The notes under the pieces are model-generated. The model made no database searches, had not been told where the DNA came from, and was given only the letters and a program-made list of their open reading frames with translations. A DNA stretch of 45,039 nt from Ruminococcus flavefaciens (GTDB lineage: Bacteria; Bacillota; Clostridia; Oscillospirales; Ruminococcaceae), in contig CACWPR010000007.1 in assembly GCA_902762855.1 (NCBI GenBank), forward strand, positions 1 to 45,039. The letters are read 5' to 3'. Position 1 is the stretch's first letter. Each line of letters begins with the position of its first letter. Below, piece by piece: positions 1 through 8,484 of this stretch. The translations under genes and the position numbers were made by a program.

Positions 1-1125
1 ATCACCCGTTACGATGACCCGGAGGACAGAAAGGTCACGGGAGTAATATCAGTGGTGAGCTCCCGTCAGAAGAGCAAGGACGTCAATCTGGCACTTGAAG
101 CAAACAAGGACTCACTTTCCGGACTTCTTAATAAACGTGCAGTGACCTCCTTTGCAACAGAGCTCCTTTCAGGCAGGCCTTCCTGCAACATCAATCTGGT
201 CATTCTGGACATCGACAACTTCACAGAGATAAACAGCAGCTACGGACATCTTTTCGGTGATGAGGTCATATATACCATAGCCGGTATAGTTAAGAATGAG
301 ATAGGCACCAGAGGCGTGGCAGGCCGTATAAGCGGAGGCGGATTCCTGATAGTCCTTGAGGACACCAGAGATGAGGAGGACCTCCGTGGCATACTCCGTG
401 CCATAAGGACCAACACCGAGTATGCCTTTGCAGACCGGTTCGAGAACTTCCGCCTGACCTGTTCAATGGGAGTTTCCACCTATCCCGTTGACAGCACGGA
501 TTATGACGAGCTCTTCATGCAGGCTGACAAGGCGCTGTATATAGCCCAGCAGAAGGGACAGAACAGGTACGTTATATATGATATAAACAAGCACGGCCCG
601 GTGGAGAAGGACGTTGAGAACAAGATAGTTTTTCTCAGTTCAAAGGACGATGCAAGTGAAAAGCTCAGCTTCGTTGGACAGATTGCGGAAAGCCTTGTAC
701 TGGGACGCATCCCGGACATTTCCGTGCTCCTTGAACAGATAAGGACACGGTTTGCCATAGATGATATATGTATATTTGCCGGCAACGACATGGGACTTAT
801 CCTGAGCTGCGGAAACGCACAGTCCCGCCACGCACAGTATCTTCTGGGAAACCGTTATACAGAACGTTTTTCCGGCGACGGCATTTTCGTCATAGATAAC
901 GTGAACGAGCTTGAAGGCCGTGACGATAATGCACTTTCAATGCTGAAGGAGCAGAATATCGGCGGAGCCGTACAGTATCTGATGACAGAGGACAGTATCA
1001 TCAAGGGAATGATATCCTTCTGCTACATAGGACGTTTCAAGAAGTGGGCGGTATCGGACATAAATTACCTTGCCATAATCGGCAGGACCATAACCGCTTT
1101 GCTGAAAAAGAACGCTTATATATGA
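1..1125 (+). CDS. GGDEF-GAF signalling protein with degenerate GGDEF motif (5' partial)
   Basis: The reading frame is open from base 1, so the start lies upstream of the window. The first ~25 codons (ITRYDDPEDRKVTGVISVV) look like the end of a PAS-type sensor domain. A GGDEF-family fold follows: LSGLLNKRA, then LDIDNFTEIN and GHLFGDEV, which match the conserved metal- and substrate-binding parts of diguanylate cyclases. The signature loop reads R-I-S-G-G-G-F where R-x-G-G-D-E-F is expected, so the acidic catalytic pair is gone. Cyclic-di-GMP synthesis is therefore unlikely; such domains often act as GTP- or ligand-binding regulators (family knowledge). The last ~150 residues resemble a GAF domain (inference from pattern). 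A strong terminator follows directly, so this ends its transcript. Confidence 0.8.
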   Translation: MTRYDDPEDRKVTGVISVVSSRQKSKDVNLALEANKDSLSGLLNKRAVTSFATELLSGRPSCNINLVILDIDNFTEINSSYGHLFGDEVIYTIAGIVKNEIGTRGVAGRISGGGFLIVLEDTRDEEDLRGILRAIRTNTEYAFADRFENFRLTCSMGVSTYPVDSTDYDELFMQADKALYIAQQKGQNRYVIYDINKHGPVEKDVENKIVFLSSKDDASEKLSFVGQIAESLVLGRIPDISVLLEQIRTRFAIDDICIFAGNDMGLILSCGNAQSRHAQYLLGNRYTERFSGDGIFVIDNVNELEGRDDNALSMLKEQNIGGAVQYLMTEDSIIKGMISFCYIGRFKKWAVSDINYLAIIGRTITALLKKNAYI

Positions 1126-1132
1126 GTTTTCA

Positions 1133-1161
1133 GGGACGAAAAAATTTTTTCGTCCCTTTTT
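1133..1161 (+). terminator. Rho-independent terminator after the GGDEF gene
   Basis: Perfect 24-base palindrome, GGGACG-A6-T6-CGTCCC, followed by five T. It lies 8 bases after the stop codon. Confidence 0.9.
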
Positions 1162-1241
1162 GTGACACTATCGTTTTATGGTATGAATGATATATATGAA
1201 AGCAGTTCCATGGAGATCTTTCACAACACAGGGAGGAATAT

Positions 1242-1808
1242 ATGACTGGTACAGAATACAGTGCACTGTATGACAGGTCACCGGACAAGGCCTACAAAAA
1301 GCTGTTTGAGCAGTATTGTAACTATGTATATGAAATAGTCTACAATAAAGTATGCAGGATAGCCGCAGCCGAGGACATAGAAGAGTGCGTAAGCGATGTT
1401 TTTGCCGATATCTATTTCAGTTACGATACCGGCAGCGGATTTCAGGGCGATATGAAGGGCTACATAAATACAGTAGCCAGCAGAAAAGCCATAAATCTCT
1501 ATCACAGACTCATCAGCCGTTCAAAGCATTACACTGAGCAGGATGATGAGACACTTGGAAGGATAGGTTCAGATGAGGACCTGGTCTCAGATACCGAAAG
1601 GGCTGAGGTCCAGCGGATAGTCATGAGCAAGATAGCGGAGCTGGGAGAACCGGATTCCACTATAATCATCCAGAAGTACTACTATGACCGAACATCAGGC
1701 GATATAGCAGAGCTGCTGTCCATGAAGGCCTCAGCCGTAAGGATGAGGTGCAAGAGAGCTATGGAAAAGCTCCGGCAGCTGCTCGAAGCCGCAGGTATAA
1801 CACTGTGA
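1242..1808 (+). CDS. ECF-type RNA polymerase sigma factor (first of three)
   Basis: A 188-residue sigma-70-family protein. Residues ~20-90 match region 2 (core binding and -10 recognition), including EDIEECVSDVFADIY and a GYINTVASRKAINLYHR helix. Residues ~130-182 match region 4, with the helix-turn-helix GDIAELLSMKASAVRMRCKRA. Regions 1 and 3 are absent, as in ECF sigma factors. The start is supported by GGGAGG six bases upstream of ATG. The next gene starts 12 bases after the stop and encodes a single-pass membrane protein, the usual layout of a sigma factor and its membrane-bound inhibitor. Regulon unknown. Confidence 0.88.
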   Translation: MTGTEYSALYDRSPDKAYKKLFEQYCNYVYEIVYNKVCRIAAAEDIEECVSDVFADIYFSYDTGSGFQGDMKGYINTVASRKAINLYHRLISRSKHYTEQDDETLGRIGSDEDLVSDTERAEVQRIVMSKIAELGEPDSTIIIQKYYYDRTSGDIAELLSMKASAVRMRCKRAMEKLRQLLEAAGITL

Positions 1809-1820
1809 GGAGGTAATATC

Positions 1821-3161
1821 ATGAAAAAGAAGAATGAACTCGATATACTCGCAAATGCCGGCGAAAACATCGTAGACAGCCTTGCTTCCCGTCCAGTACT
1901 AACAAAAAAGGAAAAGGAACGGATGTATAAAATGAGCAGGAATAAACTTGATATGATGAAGGAGAACTACACAGTCTCCGGTGCAGCAGAAGAAAACGCA
2001 CAGGACCAGGTAAGCGGAGTTGAGCGTTACACACGCAGGATAATGATAGGAAGAGTAGTTGCCGCAGCCGCTTGTGCAGTACTCGTAATAGGTGTTGGCA
2101 CAGCGGCTCTTCTGTCCAAAAAGACAGGCCGCAGCAGCGAGGTCATAAACGGACCTTCTGAGGTCATCCAGCCGGCCGCTGTAACATCAGTGAGCATCGA
2201 CAGCACAGCGACAGTTACAACACACACAAGCATCACCACTTCCGGAACTGCCGAAGTTTCCGGAACGTCCGCAGAAAATGCTGCAACATCAGCAGATACG
2301 GGCACATCTGCACAGACACAGGAGACTACAGCAGCAAGCAGTTCGTCCTCCGGTGATACCGCAGCGTACAGCAGTGCTGCTATAGAGCGTACAGCGGAGT
2401 TCACATCACGCTATGACACAGCACATATGAACATCGGCTATGACCTCACCGACATTAACGGCGACGGAGTTCCGGAGCTTATAATAGGCTGTGAGAACAA
2501 TGCAGCAAATGAAACATACATCTTTGCATACAACGGCTATGAGTACGTTGACATCAGTCCCGAAGCCTGGGGATTCTACGGCGCAGCTCAGATATGCCCT
2601 GAGCACGGACTTATAAGATCAGGCGGAAAGAATATGTATACAAGGATATTTGAACTTGACAGTGCCGGAAACCTCAATACACTTTACGACAGCTCAAACG
2701 GCGCTGACAGCAGTGTTGAGGCCAGCTACAGCCAGTACAACTGGATAACTCCCGACTACACATTCTACGCAGCACACAACGGTTATATCATAGACAATGC
2801 GCCTCAGCTTTATACAGATATCGACTTTGACAAGCTGGTAGAATACGGAGCATTCCCTGATACCAACAGGACATTCTGTGTAGGCTATGACACGAAGAAC
2901 CTTGCTGCCTCATATCCCGGTGCTGACCAGTATGACGGCTATGAGGGCGGAGTAGCAGGTGCTGAGTACGATATGCCGAGCGGCACTGTAACTGATTTAT
3001 TCCCCTACTTCCAGGGACGCAAGTACCGCATGAGAGTGACAGTCCTTGACCGTGAGACTGAACTCACACACACACTTCTCGTGGCAGAGCTTGACTTTGC
3101 AACAGGTGAGTGCAAGATAATAGAGAACTACTATCCCGATGCTGTGGATATACATTTCTGA
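1821..3161 (+). CDS. Single-pass membrane protein, probable anti-sigma partner, with FG-GAP-like motif outside
   Basis: 446 residues. The N-terminal ~75 residues are polar and presumably cytoplasmic, ending with VSGVERYTRR. One membrane helix lies at ~76-98. A Ser/Thr-rich linker follows (~120-187), then an outer domain of ~260 residues. That domain carries D-I-N-G-D-G-V-P-E-L at ~211-220, a calcium-loop-like FG-GAP/VCBS-type motif often seen in surface sensors. GAGGAGG precedes the ATG, 12 bases after the sigma stop. Position and topology suggest it restrains the sigma factor and senses something outside the cell (inference). No zinc-type anti-sigma motif (HxxxCxxC) is visible. The juxtamembrane SG(V/I)E motif also occurs in the partner protein encoded at 24726-26366. 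Confidence 0.7.
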   Translation: MKKKNELDILANAGENIVDSLASRPVLTKKEKERMYKMSRNKLDMMKENYTVSGAAEENAQDQVSGVERYTRRIMIGRVVAAAACAVLVIGVGTAALLSKKTGRSSEVINGPSEVIQPAAVTSVSIDSTATVTTHTSITTSGTAEVSGTSAENAATSADTGTSAQTQETTAASSSSSGDTAAYSSAAIERTAEFTSRYDTAHMNIGYDLTDINGDGVPELIIGCENNAANETYIFAYNGYEYVDISPEAWGFYGAAQICPEHGLIRSGGKNMYTRIFELDSAGNLNTLYDSSNGADSSVEASYSQYNWITPDYTFYAAHNGYIIDNAPQLYTDIDFDKLVEYGAFPDTNRTFCVGYDTKNLAASYPGADQYDGYEGGVAGAEYDMPSGTVTDLFPYFQGRKYRMRVTVLDRETELTHTLLVAELDFATGECKIIENYYPDAVDIHF

Positions 3162-3171
3162 TACTGAAATT

Positions 3172-3212
3172 CCCCGTACTGCCGGAAAAAGGCAGTGCGG
3201 GGGATTTTTTTT
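3172..3212 (+). terminator. Rho-independent terminator after sigma/anti-sigma operon
   Basis: A 12-bp stem (CCCCGTACTGCC with GGCAGTGCGGGG, one wobble pair), loop GGAAAAA, then A and eight T. It lies 10 bases after the stop. Confidence 0.92.
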
Positions 3213-3222
3213 GAAAAAGTAC

Positions 3223-3251
3223 TTGACAAGTGTGTATATAGTTGATATAAT
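3223..3251 (+). promoter_or_regulatory. Consensus sigma-A promoter of the GntR-ABC operon
   Basis: TTGACA (3223-3228), a 17-base spacer, TATAAT (3246-3251). Both hexamers are perfect consensus. It drives the gene starting at 3287. Confidence 0.92.
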
Positions 3252-3270
3252 GTATATATCGTATATATAC
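3252..3270 (+). promoter_or_regulatory. Palindromic operator for the YtrA-like repressor
   Basis: GTATATAT-CGT-ATATATAC is an inverted repeat with perfect 8-base arms (3252-3259 and 3263-3270). It begins right after the -10 box, over the expected transcription start, and 16 bases before the GntR-family gene. YtrA-subfamily regulators usually repress their own operon from such sites. Binding by this protein is inferred. Confidence 0.72.
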
Positions 3271-3286
3271 ATTTTTGAGGTGCACT

Positions 3287-3658
3287 ATGGATATTATAAT
3301 AAGCAATTCATCGGGGGAGCCTATCTATGAACAGATATGCGCCCAGATAAAGGGGCTTATCCTCAGCGGAGAGCTGAAGGAAGGGGACGCTCTTCCTTCA
3401 ATGCGTAATCTTGCGCTGCAGCTAAGGATAAGTATCATCACTACAAAACGTGCCTATGAGGAGCTCGAACGTGAGGGATTCATTGAGAGCTATACCGGCA
3501 AGGGCAGCTTTGTAAAAGCACAGAACAGTGAACTGCTGAGAGAGGAGAATCTCAGACAGACAGAAGAGTATCTCACCAAGGCCTGTGAAAAGGCCAGAAA
3601 TGCCGGAGTAGAGCTCGATGAGCTCATAGAGATACTCACCATGATATACGGAGGCTGA
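3287..3658 (+). CDS. GntR-family transcriptional regulator, YtrA subfamily
   Basis: 123 residues. Residues ~5-75 form a GntR winged helix: PIYEQICAQIKGLILSGELK, then GDALPSMRNLALQL and a TKRAYEELEREGFIES recognition region with a GKGSFV wing. Only ~45 residues follow, the short helical tail that defines the YtrA subgroup; there is no large ligand domain. The ATG at 3287 is chosen because GAGG lies six bases upstream. An in-frame TTG at 3275 has no such site and would sit too near the transcription start. It heads an operon with an ABC ATPase and two permeases, the usual setting for YtrA, which often responds to cell-wall-active agents (family knowledge). The inducer here is unknown. Confidence 0.9.
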   Translation: MDIIISNSSGEPIYEQICAQIKGLILSGELKEGDALPSMRNLALQLRISIITTKRAYEELEREGFIESYTGKGSFVKAQNSELLREENLRQTEEYLTKACEKARNAGVELDELIEILTMIYGG

Positions 3659-3662
3659 TACT

Positions 3663-4541
3663 ATGATTGACTACGAGAATGCTATCGAGATAAAGGATCT
3701 GAGCAAGTCATATGACGGATTCAGGCTGGACAATGTTTCGTTCAGTGTCCCTAAGGGGAGCATAATGGGATTCATCGGTCAGAACGGTGCCGGAAAGACT
3801 ACTACTATCCGGATGCTGCTGGGGATAACCAAGCCGGACAGCGGCGAAATTGAGCTCCTGGGAAGGAAAATGCCGGATGATGAGTACGGCATAAAAGCGG
3901 ATATTTCAGCAGTTTTTGACGAGATACCATTCAACGACAATTTCAATGCAATGCAGGTAGAGAAGGTCCTCAGCAAGCTCTATAAGAACTGGGACAGCCA
4001 GACCTACAGCAGCTACATCGACAGGTTCGGACTTCCGAGGAAAAAGAAGATAGGAAAGTATTCCAAGGGAATGAAGATGAAGCTCCAGATAGCGGCAGCT
4101 CTTTCCCACAAGGCAAAGCTGCTCATCATGGACGAGGCCACCACAGGCCTTGACCCTGTAGTCCGCAATGAGATACTGGACATCTTCCTTGAATACCTTC
4201 AGGATGAGAACAACAGTATACTGCTGTCATCGCACATAACCTCGGACCTTGAGAAAATAGCCGATTCCGTCACATTCATCGACAATGGCAGGATACTTGT
4301 TTCAGGCTATAAGGACGACATACTTTCAGACCATGTGCTTATAAAGTGCAGCCGTCAGGAGTATTCATCAATGGACAAGAACGACTGCATCAGTGCAAGA
4401 GTCACAGACTACGGAGCGGAGGTACTGGTCTCCGGAGCAAGAGAGATGAAGAGAAAGTACTCCGGTCTCGTTTTCGATTCACCAAGCCTTGACGACATAA
4501 TGGTATTCTATGTCAACCGTGGAAAGAAGGAGTGGTCATAA
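3663..4541 (+). CDS. ABC transporter ATP-binding protein
   Basis: 292 residues, one nucleotide-binding domain. Walker A is GQNGAGKT at ~39-46. The signature is the divergent YSKGMKMKL in place of LSGGQ. Walker B plus catalytic Glu is LLIMDEATTGLDP, and the H-switch is LSSHI. The ~70 residues after the core form a C-terminal domain as in YtrB/CcmA-type exporters. The divergent signature is common in this YtrA-linked family. It starts four bases after the GntR stop with GGAGG within the end of that gene, and its stop overlaps the next start (TAATG). It should power export by the two permeases encoded downstream. Substrate unknown. Confidence 0.93.
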   Translation: MIDYENAIEIKDLSKSYDGFRLDNVSFSVPKGSIMGFIGQNGAGKTTTIRMLLGITKPDSGEIELLGRKMPDDEYGIKADISAVFDEIPFNDNFNAMQVEKVLSKLYKNWDSQTYSSYIDRFGLPRKKKIGKYSKGMKMKLQIAAALSHKAKLLIMDEATTGLDPVVRNEILDIFLEYLQDENNSILLSSHITSDLEKIADSVTFIDNGRILVSGYKDDILSDHVLIKCSRQEYSSMDKNDCISARVTDYGAEVLVSGAREMKRKYSGLVFDSPSLDDIMVFYVNRGKKEWS

Positions 4542-5323
4542 TGTCGGGACTGCTATACAGGATATTTCATATCTCGAAGAAACGCTTCATAATGACCTTC
4601 TGCATAATGGCAGGTTTTGATATAATGGGAGTGCTGGTAATGCTCAGTGCAGATTTCGGAAATATCTCAAAGCTGCCTGCTGAGGAACTTCCGAAGATAA
4701 AGGATACCATTTATATGTTGTTCCTGTATCCGTCTGCTTTAATGGGCTCTTTCATAATGGACTCAGTTTGCAGGACAGTCAAAAGTGACATAAGTACCCG
4801 CTGGAAGAGCTATGCCTATACACTGCCTGTAAAGCCTGTGAAGTACAGCGGAGCTTTCTTCATAATGTTTTTCCTGGGATTTCTTGTATCAGCGGCAGCG
4901 GTAATGGTCCATGCAGTTATTATTTCTGCTGTGGCTCACAGGGAGCTCACTGTAAATTCTTTAAAGATACTCATGGCACTTCTGCTTATGTGTTTGTTCG
5001 CTGCAATGCTTAAATACCTGCTGCTGCTGCTCACGAGGTCTGAAAAGGCAGCGAATGCAGTGCTGATAGCCGTGCCGCTGGCGATTTATTTTGCTGTGGA
5101 ATCATATTTTTTTTACATCATAGACCAGTTTGATGAGAAGACAGCGGGACTTAGTGATGAGGCGGCAAAAAGTATTGCTTTTGATGCGTTTCTTGTGGAA
5201 AAGTTCATGGATATGAAGGGGTTCTGGGACGAGGTGCTCCATATGTTGCCGTTCGTGCTCGCTGACCTGATAATACTTATTTTTTACTTGTCTGTTAAGC
5301 TCATCGAAAGGAGAGAAAAGTAA
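4541..5323 (+). CDS. ABC-2 type permease 1
   Basis: 260 residues with about six hydrophobic helices (for example near FIMTFCIMAGFDIMGVLVML, FIMFFLGFLVSAAAVMVHAV, LMALLLMCLFAAML and VLADLIILIFYLSV). It resembles ABC-2 permeases of YtrC/D-type exporters but has no diagnostic short motif. The ATG at 4541 is preferred because AAGGAG lies eight bases upstream and it overlaps the ATPase stop by one base (TAATG). An upstream in-frame GTG at 4532 falls within that ribosome site. It presumably pairs with the next permease to form the membrane channel. Confidence 0.82.
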   Translation: MSGLLYRIFHISKKRFIMTFCIMAGFDIMGVLVMLSADFGNISKLPAEELPKIKDTIYMLFLYPSALMGSFIMDSVCRTVKSDISTRWKSYAYTLPVKPVKYSGAFFIMFFLGFLVSAAAVMVHAVIISAVAHRELTVNSLKILMALLLMCLFAAMLKYLLLLLTRSEKAANAVLIAVPLAIYFAVESYFFYIIDQFDEKTAGLSDEAAKSIAFDAFLVEKFMDMKGFWDEVLHMLPFVLADLIILIFYLSVKLIERREK

Positions 5324-6063
5324 TGCTGGGACTAATATATAAGGACCTGCGTTCGATGCCGATGATATTTGTGACGCTCATAATGTCGTTGATAGGAAGC
5401 GGGGCTTGCATATTGGATATTGCATCCGATGAGGTCGCTGTGGGAAGCGATTCCTATACTATGCTGTACGGCTTTTTCAGCTTTATGGGTTTTTTCCTGA
5501 TATTCTGCGGATTTGATGCTGCTGTGCAGCAGATATTCCTCCCGGATGAAAAGCTGGTAAGAAAGCATTTCTATGTGTCGTCGCCCGCTGGGGTAAAGGG
5601 CTACATCACAGAAAAATATGTGCTTACGCTTATGCTCTCTGTTGTGATGCTTGGGATAATGCTTACAGCGAATCTCATCGCTGTAAAGCTCAATAGTGAA
5701 CGCACTGACCTGACCGGGGTGATACTGCTGCTGTTCGACTTTCTTCTTGTCCAGTCGGCTATAAGTCTGCCTGTGACGGCAAGATTCGGTTCAAAGGCAG
5801 GCGATGTATACAGGTCATGTGTTTTCTTCGCACTGATATTTGCCGCAGTCATGTACCTTCTCTTCGGAGACCTGAGTATTTTTGGCTCGTTTGACGGATT
5901 CATTGAAAAGTTCAGCAAGCTGGTAGAAAAAATACGAAATGCAGATACTCTTCGACGTTACGCTCTTTTGATAGGAGTGCCTGTATCTATAGCGGTATTT
6001 GCAGCGTCTTTCAGACCGTGCTGCTGTTGTTTCAGAGCCGGACTTGAAAAATGTGAGGAATAA
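5323..6063 (+). CDS. ABC-2 type permease 2
   Basis: 246 residues with roughly six membrane helices. The N-terminus MLGLIYKDLRSMPMIFV is typical of ABC-2 membrane proteins of Firmicutes that begin with a short amphipathic LIYKDL segment. The start overlaps the previous stop by one base (TAATG), indicating translational coupling. Together with the ATPase and the first permease it likely forms a heterodimeric exporter under the control of the YtrA-like regulator. The C-terminus is unusually Cys-rich (FRPCCCCFRAG). Substrate unknown; antimicrobial peptides or lipids are typical guesses for this layout. Confidence 0.82.
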   Translation: MLGLIYKDLRSMPMIFVTLIMSLIGSGACILDIASDEVAVGSDSYTMLYGFFSFMGFFLIFCGFDAAVQQIFLPDEKLVRKHFYVSSPAGVKGYITEKYVLTLMLSVVMLGIMLTANLIAVKLNSERTDLTGVILLLFDFLLVQSAISLPVTARFGSKAGDVYRSCVFFALIFAAVMYLLFGDLSIFGSFDGFIEKFSKLVEKIRNADTLRRYALLIGVPVSIAVFAASFRPCCCCFRAGLEKCEE

Positions 6064-6070
6064 AGAAGAA

Positions 6071-6103
6071 CCGCCCTGCCGTACATGGCAAGGCGGATTT
6101 TTT
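6071..6103 (+). terminator. Terminator after the ABC operon
   Basis: Stem CCGCC-c-TGCC with GGCA-a-GGCGG, followed by ATTTTTT. It sits between convergent genes; the reverse side has only a weak T run, so it mainly serves the plus-strand operon. Confidence 0.85.
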
Positions 6104-6142
6104 GAACTTTCTTTTTGGGTCTATAATAAGCGAGTCACCGTT

Positions 6143-7717
6143 TTACTTGTTTTTTGCAGCGGATTGCTCCTGCTGGCTTTCGTATACCTCCTGCATCTTT
6201 TTCTGAGCTTCTTCTGCCTCCTGCATTTCTTTCAGAGTCTCTTCCGCATTTCGCCTTTGCTCTTCCTCTGATGATGCTGTATTTTCGGCCTGCTGCTGAA
6301 GTATCGCCTGTATCTGGCTGAGCTCTTCCTGTATGGACTCTCTTTCTTCCTCGCTTAGATTTTTATCGAGAATATCATAAAGCTGGTCCTGGAGGTCTAT
6401 GAGCTGTAATCTTGGCATCTCTTTCAGGAGGTCGCTGTACGTTAAGAAGGAATCCTCATAGTATGAGAACTGCTGCATTTCTGAATTGCTGCTGCCTGCT
6501 ATAAGCACTATTTTATTCAGTGAAGAATTTGTATCAAGAGTAACAGGGAAGTATATTGATGTGGTCATCCTGCTGCTGTCCTGATAGGGTACTGCGAGCG
6601 TGGAAAGCAGGGTATTTCCGTTCGGAAGTGACGATGAATTGTCTGCAAGATAAATGGAAAGTCTGCCGTCGTCTGAGAGGATCTTCCCGGATGAGCTTGT
6701 CAGCGGGAGAATCGAGAATACATCATCCGGAATGCCGTAATTCTGCTTGAAAAGCTCCTCTTTTTTGAACATGGAAGCTGAATTGTCCGGGAATGCTGAG
6801 GAATCATCGAAATTCACCGAGTACTTCCACATTTCCGCCGGCAGTTCAAAACTCTTTGTGTAGAGGCCCTCTGACTTTTTAAGGGTAAGGACGTCGTAGC
6901 TGTATGAGCCTGTTTCCTCTGAGCCGGGATGATAGTAGAATACATCGTATCCTATCTCACTGATGCCGTCGCCGTCCTTATAGAACATACTTCCGCAAAA
7001 GCTGGCTGCTGATACGCTTGCTTCCTCAGCCGATGCCTCATTTATAAGTGATGAAGCAGTGTCCATGCATAATGGAGTGCCGCTGTAATAGGAACTCATC
7101 TCTGAGAGCTCTGCTATCTCGCTTTCAGTGAAGCTGGCTCTTGACTTTGCAGCAGCAACGAAGTTGGACTCGTCATAGTTTCCGCTGTATTCAACAGCAT
7201 ATACCTGGTTGGTCTGAGTGCTGCCGGCCATTCTGACGAATATCCTTACGTTCATATCATCATTGCCTGTATCCTTGAAGGGACACCTGAAAAGGGGCGT
7301 CACCAGGACGTCCTCGGAGGCGTACTTCTCCAGGGAAATGTCAAAGCTCATATATTCGCCTGACTCTGTCTGCTCCTTGAGCTCGGAGATGATGTCACGG
7401 TATACTTTTCTGGACTTTTCACGTTCAAGCTGACGCTTGAAGCTGTTGACCATTGCAGTTTTAGGCAGTATACCTATGATAAGGGCTGCTGCTGCGGCGG
7501 CGGATACCCACTTGAGCACGGGTGCTGCTCTGCGTTTGCCGGTGACGTTTTCAAGGTCTGAAACGGTGAGCTCGCTGTCGGAAAAATCCTCGCTTTTATC
7601 AGGAAAAGCTCTTGCGGATATCTTGTCAAAACAGTCCACATTGGCCGAAAGTCCGTCCATTTTTTCTTTCAGGATGTTCTTGATGTCCTGATCGTTGATG
7701 GGCTCATTCTTTTTCAC
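6143..7717 (-). CDS. Single-pass membrane protein, probable anti-sigma partner, with C-terminal coiled coil
   Basis: About 524 residues. The first ~65 residues are polar and presumably cytoplasmic. A membrane helix follows (APVLKWVSAAAAAALIIGIL), then an outer domain of ~340 residues. The last ~90 residues are rich in Glu, Gln and Lys (SEEERESIQEELSQIQAIL, QKKMQEVYESQQEQSA), a strong coiled-coil signal. The GTG at 7717 is chosen because AGGTG lies six bases upstream; an in-frame ATG at 7750 is deeper inside the sigma gene and lacks such a site. The gene overlaps the end of the sigma gene by 14 bases, which implies coupled translation. Topology and position suggest a sigma inhibitor; no known family motif was recognised. 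Confidence 0.68.
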   Translation of the reverse strand: MKKNEPINDQDIKNILKEKMDGLSANVDCFDKISARAFPDKSEDFSDSELTVSDLENVTGKRRAAPVLKWVSAAAAAALIIGILPKTAMVNSFKRQLEREKSRKVYRDIISELKEQTESGEYMSFDISLEKYASEDVLVTPLFRCPFKDTGNDDMNVRIFVRMAGSTQTNQVYAVEYSGNYDESNFVAAAKSRASFTESEIAELSEMSSYYSGTPLCMDTASSLINEASAEEASVSAASFCGSMFYKDGDGISEIGYDVFYYHPGSEETGSYSYDVLTLKKSEGLYTKSFELPAEMWKYSVNFDDSSAFPDNSASMFKKEELFKQNYGIPDDVFSILPLTSSSGKILSDDGRLSIYLADNSSSLPNGNTLLSTLAVPYQDSSRMTTSIYFPVTLDTNSSLNKIVLIAGSSNSEMQQFSYYEDSFLTYSDLLKEMPRLQLIDLQDQLYDILDKNLSEEERESIQEELSQIQAILQQQAENTASSEEEQRRNAEETLKEMQEAEEAQKKMQEVYESQQEQSAAKNK

Positions 7718-8306
7718 TGGTAACACCTGCCTTTTCCTGTAATATAGCAATTGCTCTTTTGTACCTTGATTTTACTGTAGTCTCCGGGCTTTTTGTGATC
7801 TTCGCTATCTCTTTGAATGTGAGCTCGGCGCAGCATTTTAGTATGACTACCTGCCTTTGCTTTTCGTTAAGATGCTTTAAAAGCTGATTTATGAATATAC
7901 TGTCCTCGACAGTCTGCTCTGTTTCGCCGTAGCTTTGTATTATGCTGTATTTCAGCTCTCTTTTATAGCGGCGGCGAAATTCTGATGCAACGTTGCGGGC
8001 TATTGTAAGGATGAAACCCTTGCCGTCTCCTTTTGAACGTGAGAATTTTTTTATCTGGGTAAGTCTCACAAAGGTCTCGGTGACGCAGTCTTCCGAGAGG
8101 TGATAGTCGGCGGTTATGCTGAATGCGACGGCAAATACGCTCCCCTTGAACATCTCATAGAGCCGGCTCAGGCTCTCCTTTGAGGTGCTGCAAGTCTCGA
8201 TGAGCTGATTCACACCGTCCTCCGGCAGGGCCTGACGGCTGTTCTGAGAAAATGTAGCTAAAATTATACCGTCACCTCCGGCTGAAATTTTCGTATCGGC
8301 AGTCAT
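7704..8306 (-). CDS. ECF-type RNA polymerase sigma factor (second of three)
   Basis: 200 residues. Region 2 lies at ~48-115 (LYEMFKGSVFAVAFSI, EDCVTETFVRLTQI, FILTIARNVASEFRRRYKRE). Region 4 lies at ~130-190 (LNEKQRQVVILKCCAELTFKEIAKI, then SPETTVKSRYKRAIAIL). The ~40-residue N-terminal extension is longer than usual. AAAAGGAG precedes the ATG by seven bases. The following gene overlaps its 3' end and encodes a single-pass membrane protein, so this is a second sigma / membrane-partner pair, reading away from the metal ATPase gene. Confidence 0.88.
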   Translation of the reverse strand: MTADTKISAGGDGIILATFSQNSRQALPEDGVNQLIETCSTSKESLSRLYEMFKGSVFAVAFSITADYHLSEDCVTETFVRLTQIKKFSRSKGDGKGFILTIARNVASEFRRRYKRELKYSIIQSYGETEQTVEDSIFINQLLKHLNEKQRQVVILKCCAELTFKEIAKITKSPETTVKSRYKRAIAILQEKAGVTSEKE

Positions 8307-8484
8307 GTTCCCACTCCTTTTTGTCAGTCTGACATTGAAAGCACCGGCAAATGGCCGGGTGCTCTGAAAGCTCTCATATATAAGTGATTTTAAGAGGGGA
8401 AAAAGACGAAGTTTTCAAAAATTTTTTATAGAATTTTGTTAGCGCATAATAACTCTTTGGTTTTCATATTTTTAGGCATGAACT

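Noticed and set aside
8340-8363. GC-rich hairpin upstream of the second sigma gene as a terminator
   Set aside because: Neither side has a proper T run, and its stem contains a bulge. It may be a leader structure, so I did not call it a terminator.
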